From: JAJDTT01 sp965116695
GTDB lineage: Bacteria; Acidobacteriota; UBA6911; RPQK01; JAJDTT01
Assembly: GCA_965116695.1 (NCBI GenBank)
Contig: OZ220706.1
Span: 2,480,001 to 2,544,000 of the forward strand
Direction: 5' to 3'
Length of the DNA: 64,000 bases
Both the position numbers and the translations under genes were made by a program. Position 1 is the first letter of the stretch, and each line of letters begins with the position of its first letter. This document shows positions 63,460 to 64,000 of the stretch, piece after piece. Below the pieces are notes generated by a model. That model searched no databases and was not told the origin of the DNA. It saw only the letters and a program-made list of their open reading frames with translations.

Positions 63460-64000
63460 TCAGGAGTCGGCGGGAACGACCTTGAACCGGACCCTGTCCC
63501 GGACGTTTCGCTGCTGGATCTTGTCCTCGACCTTCAGGAGAAGCGTGTAGTCCCCGCTTTCGATGCCCTCCAGGGGGAAGACCAGAGCGGCCGCCACCCG
63601 GTCGCTGAAGCGCGAAAAGAGATGCGTGGCAGGCCCGTCGATGAGCTCTTCTCCTCTGGAATTGACGATGGTCGCCGAAATGTCGAGATCCGCCAGGTCT
63701 CGGCTCTGGTCGACGTCGAAGCTGTAGACCTCGAAGTAGACCCCCAGCCGATCCCCCGTATGAAATCGACGGCCCTGCGCCGGGTACACCTTCCAACCCA
63801 GAACCGTGACGAAGGGGCTGGGCAGGGTTTCCCCCTTGGCCGGAACGATCGTGTCCGAGAGCACCAGAGACGAGAGGGAGAGCCCCTCGGGCACCGACAC
63901 CGGCAACCTCAGCCGCTGTTGCAGGTGGCCGATCTTCTGGCTCCCCAGGTCCCTGGCGATCAAATCGAGCTTGTAGATGCCGGGGGGCAGCGGGAGGACC
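63460..64000 (-). CDS. C-terminal part of a large protein (VWFA/GWxTD-like C-terminus), truncated by window
   Basis: The frame is open to the end of the window, so only the last 180 residues are seen. They begin with PLPPGIYKLDLIARDLGSQK and continue RLRLPVSVPEGLSLSSLVLS, then a beta-rich domain ending DRVRFKVVPADS. The PPGxYxLxLxxRDxxS and LSLSSLxLSD patterns recall the C-terminus of acidobacterial VWFA-related or GWxTD-domain secreted proteins; this is from memory and uncertain. An internal ATG at 63963 is not a real start. It is 53 bases upstream of the PhyH gene, probably in the same transcript. Confidence 0.55.
   Translation of the reverse strand, partial: VLPLPPGIYKLDLIARDLGSQKIGHLQQRLRLPVSVPEGLSLSSLVLSDTIVPAKGETLPSPFVTVLGWKVYPAQGRRFHTGDRLGVYFEVYSFDVDQSRDLADLDISATIVNSRGEELIDGPATHLFSRFSDRVAAALVFPLEGIESGDYTLLLKVEDKIQQRNVRDRVRFKVVPADS

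Noticed and set aside
1..64000. Prophage, insertion sequence, integron or CRISPR-Cas
   Set aside because: No transposase, integrase, phage structural protein, Cas protein or regular repeat-spacer array is visible on either strand.

Overview
The window looks like a chromosomal segment of a GC-rich, Gram-negative heterotroph, most probably an acidobacterium. The pointers are Oar-type TonB-dependent receptors with an N-terminal carboxypeptidase-like domain, DUF1501 and DUF1549/DUF1553 proteins, paired TPR and CRTAC1 (FG-GAP/UnbV) proteins, many secreted beta-propellers, and a C-terminal fragment resembling acidobacterial VWFA/GWxTD proteins. No ribosomal or phylogenetic marker gene is present, so the phylum call is inference. 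I see no prophage, transposase or CRISPR array.

Layout. 1-5.6 kb: a partial aldehyde dehydrogenase, a GH32/GH43-like secreted propeller, a CBS protein, a rhomboid protease, tRNA-Arg(TCT) and a porin. 5.8-14 kb: secreted propellers (GH-like, PQQ-type, YncE-like, BNR), a DSD1-type PLP enzyme, a lone HicB and a Tat-exported aldo/keto reductase. 14-23.6 kb: a DUF1501 and DUF1549/1553 pair, a large Oar-like receptor and a third GH-like propeller. 23.6-27.2 kb: a SulP transporter preceded by a degraded SulP 3' end, a ferritin-like protein and an SDR.

27.2-35.3 kb is a vitamin B12 acquisition region entirely on the minus strand. It has two cobalamin riboswitches, each with a sigma70-like promoter. 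The first leads a Dph6-like ATP pyrophosphatase, a DUF6580-like membrane protein and a signal-less BtuF-like protein. The second leads BtuB, BtuF, BtuD and BtuC. 35.5-40 kb holds a plus-strand operon of an Omp85-type barrel without POTRA domains, a predicted secreted kinase-fold protein and a DUF1501 protein. This is my best candidate for an undescribed system. 40-48 kb: an RRM protein, a short MetE-like protein with a TIM-barrel partner, and a second, overlapping DUF1501 and DUF1553 pair. 48-64 kb: an SDR, a ceramidase-like protein, two TPR and CRTAC1 pairs in opposite orientation around a nitrilase and a GH33 sialidase, an Oar-like receptor, a GGCT-like protein, a phytanoyl-CoA dioxygenase-like protein and a partial gene.

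Together the genes suggest a specialist in scavenging complex glycans or glycoconjugates, with outer-membrane receptors, Tat/Sec-exported hydrolases and B12 salvage. Intergenic spaces carry at least six copies or fragments of a composite palindromic repeat (near 3.9, 15.6, 26.1, 32.7, 35.4 and 40.7 kb).
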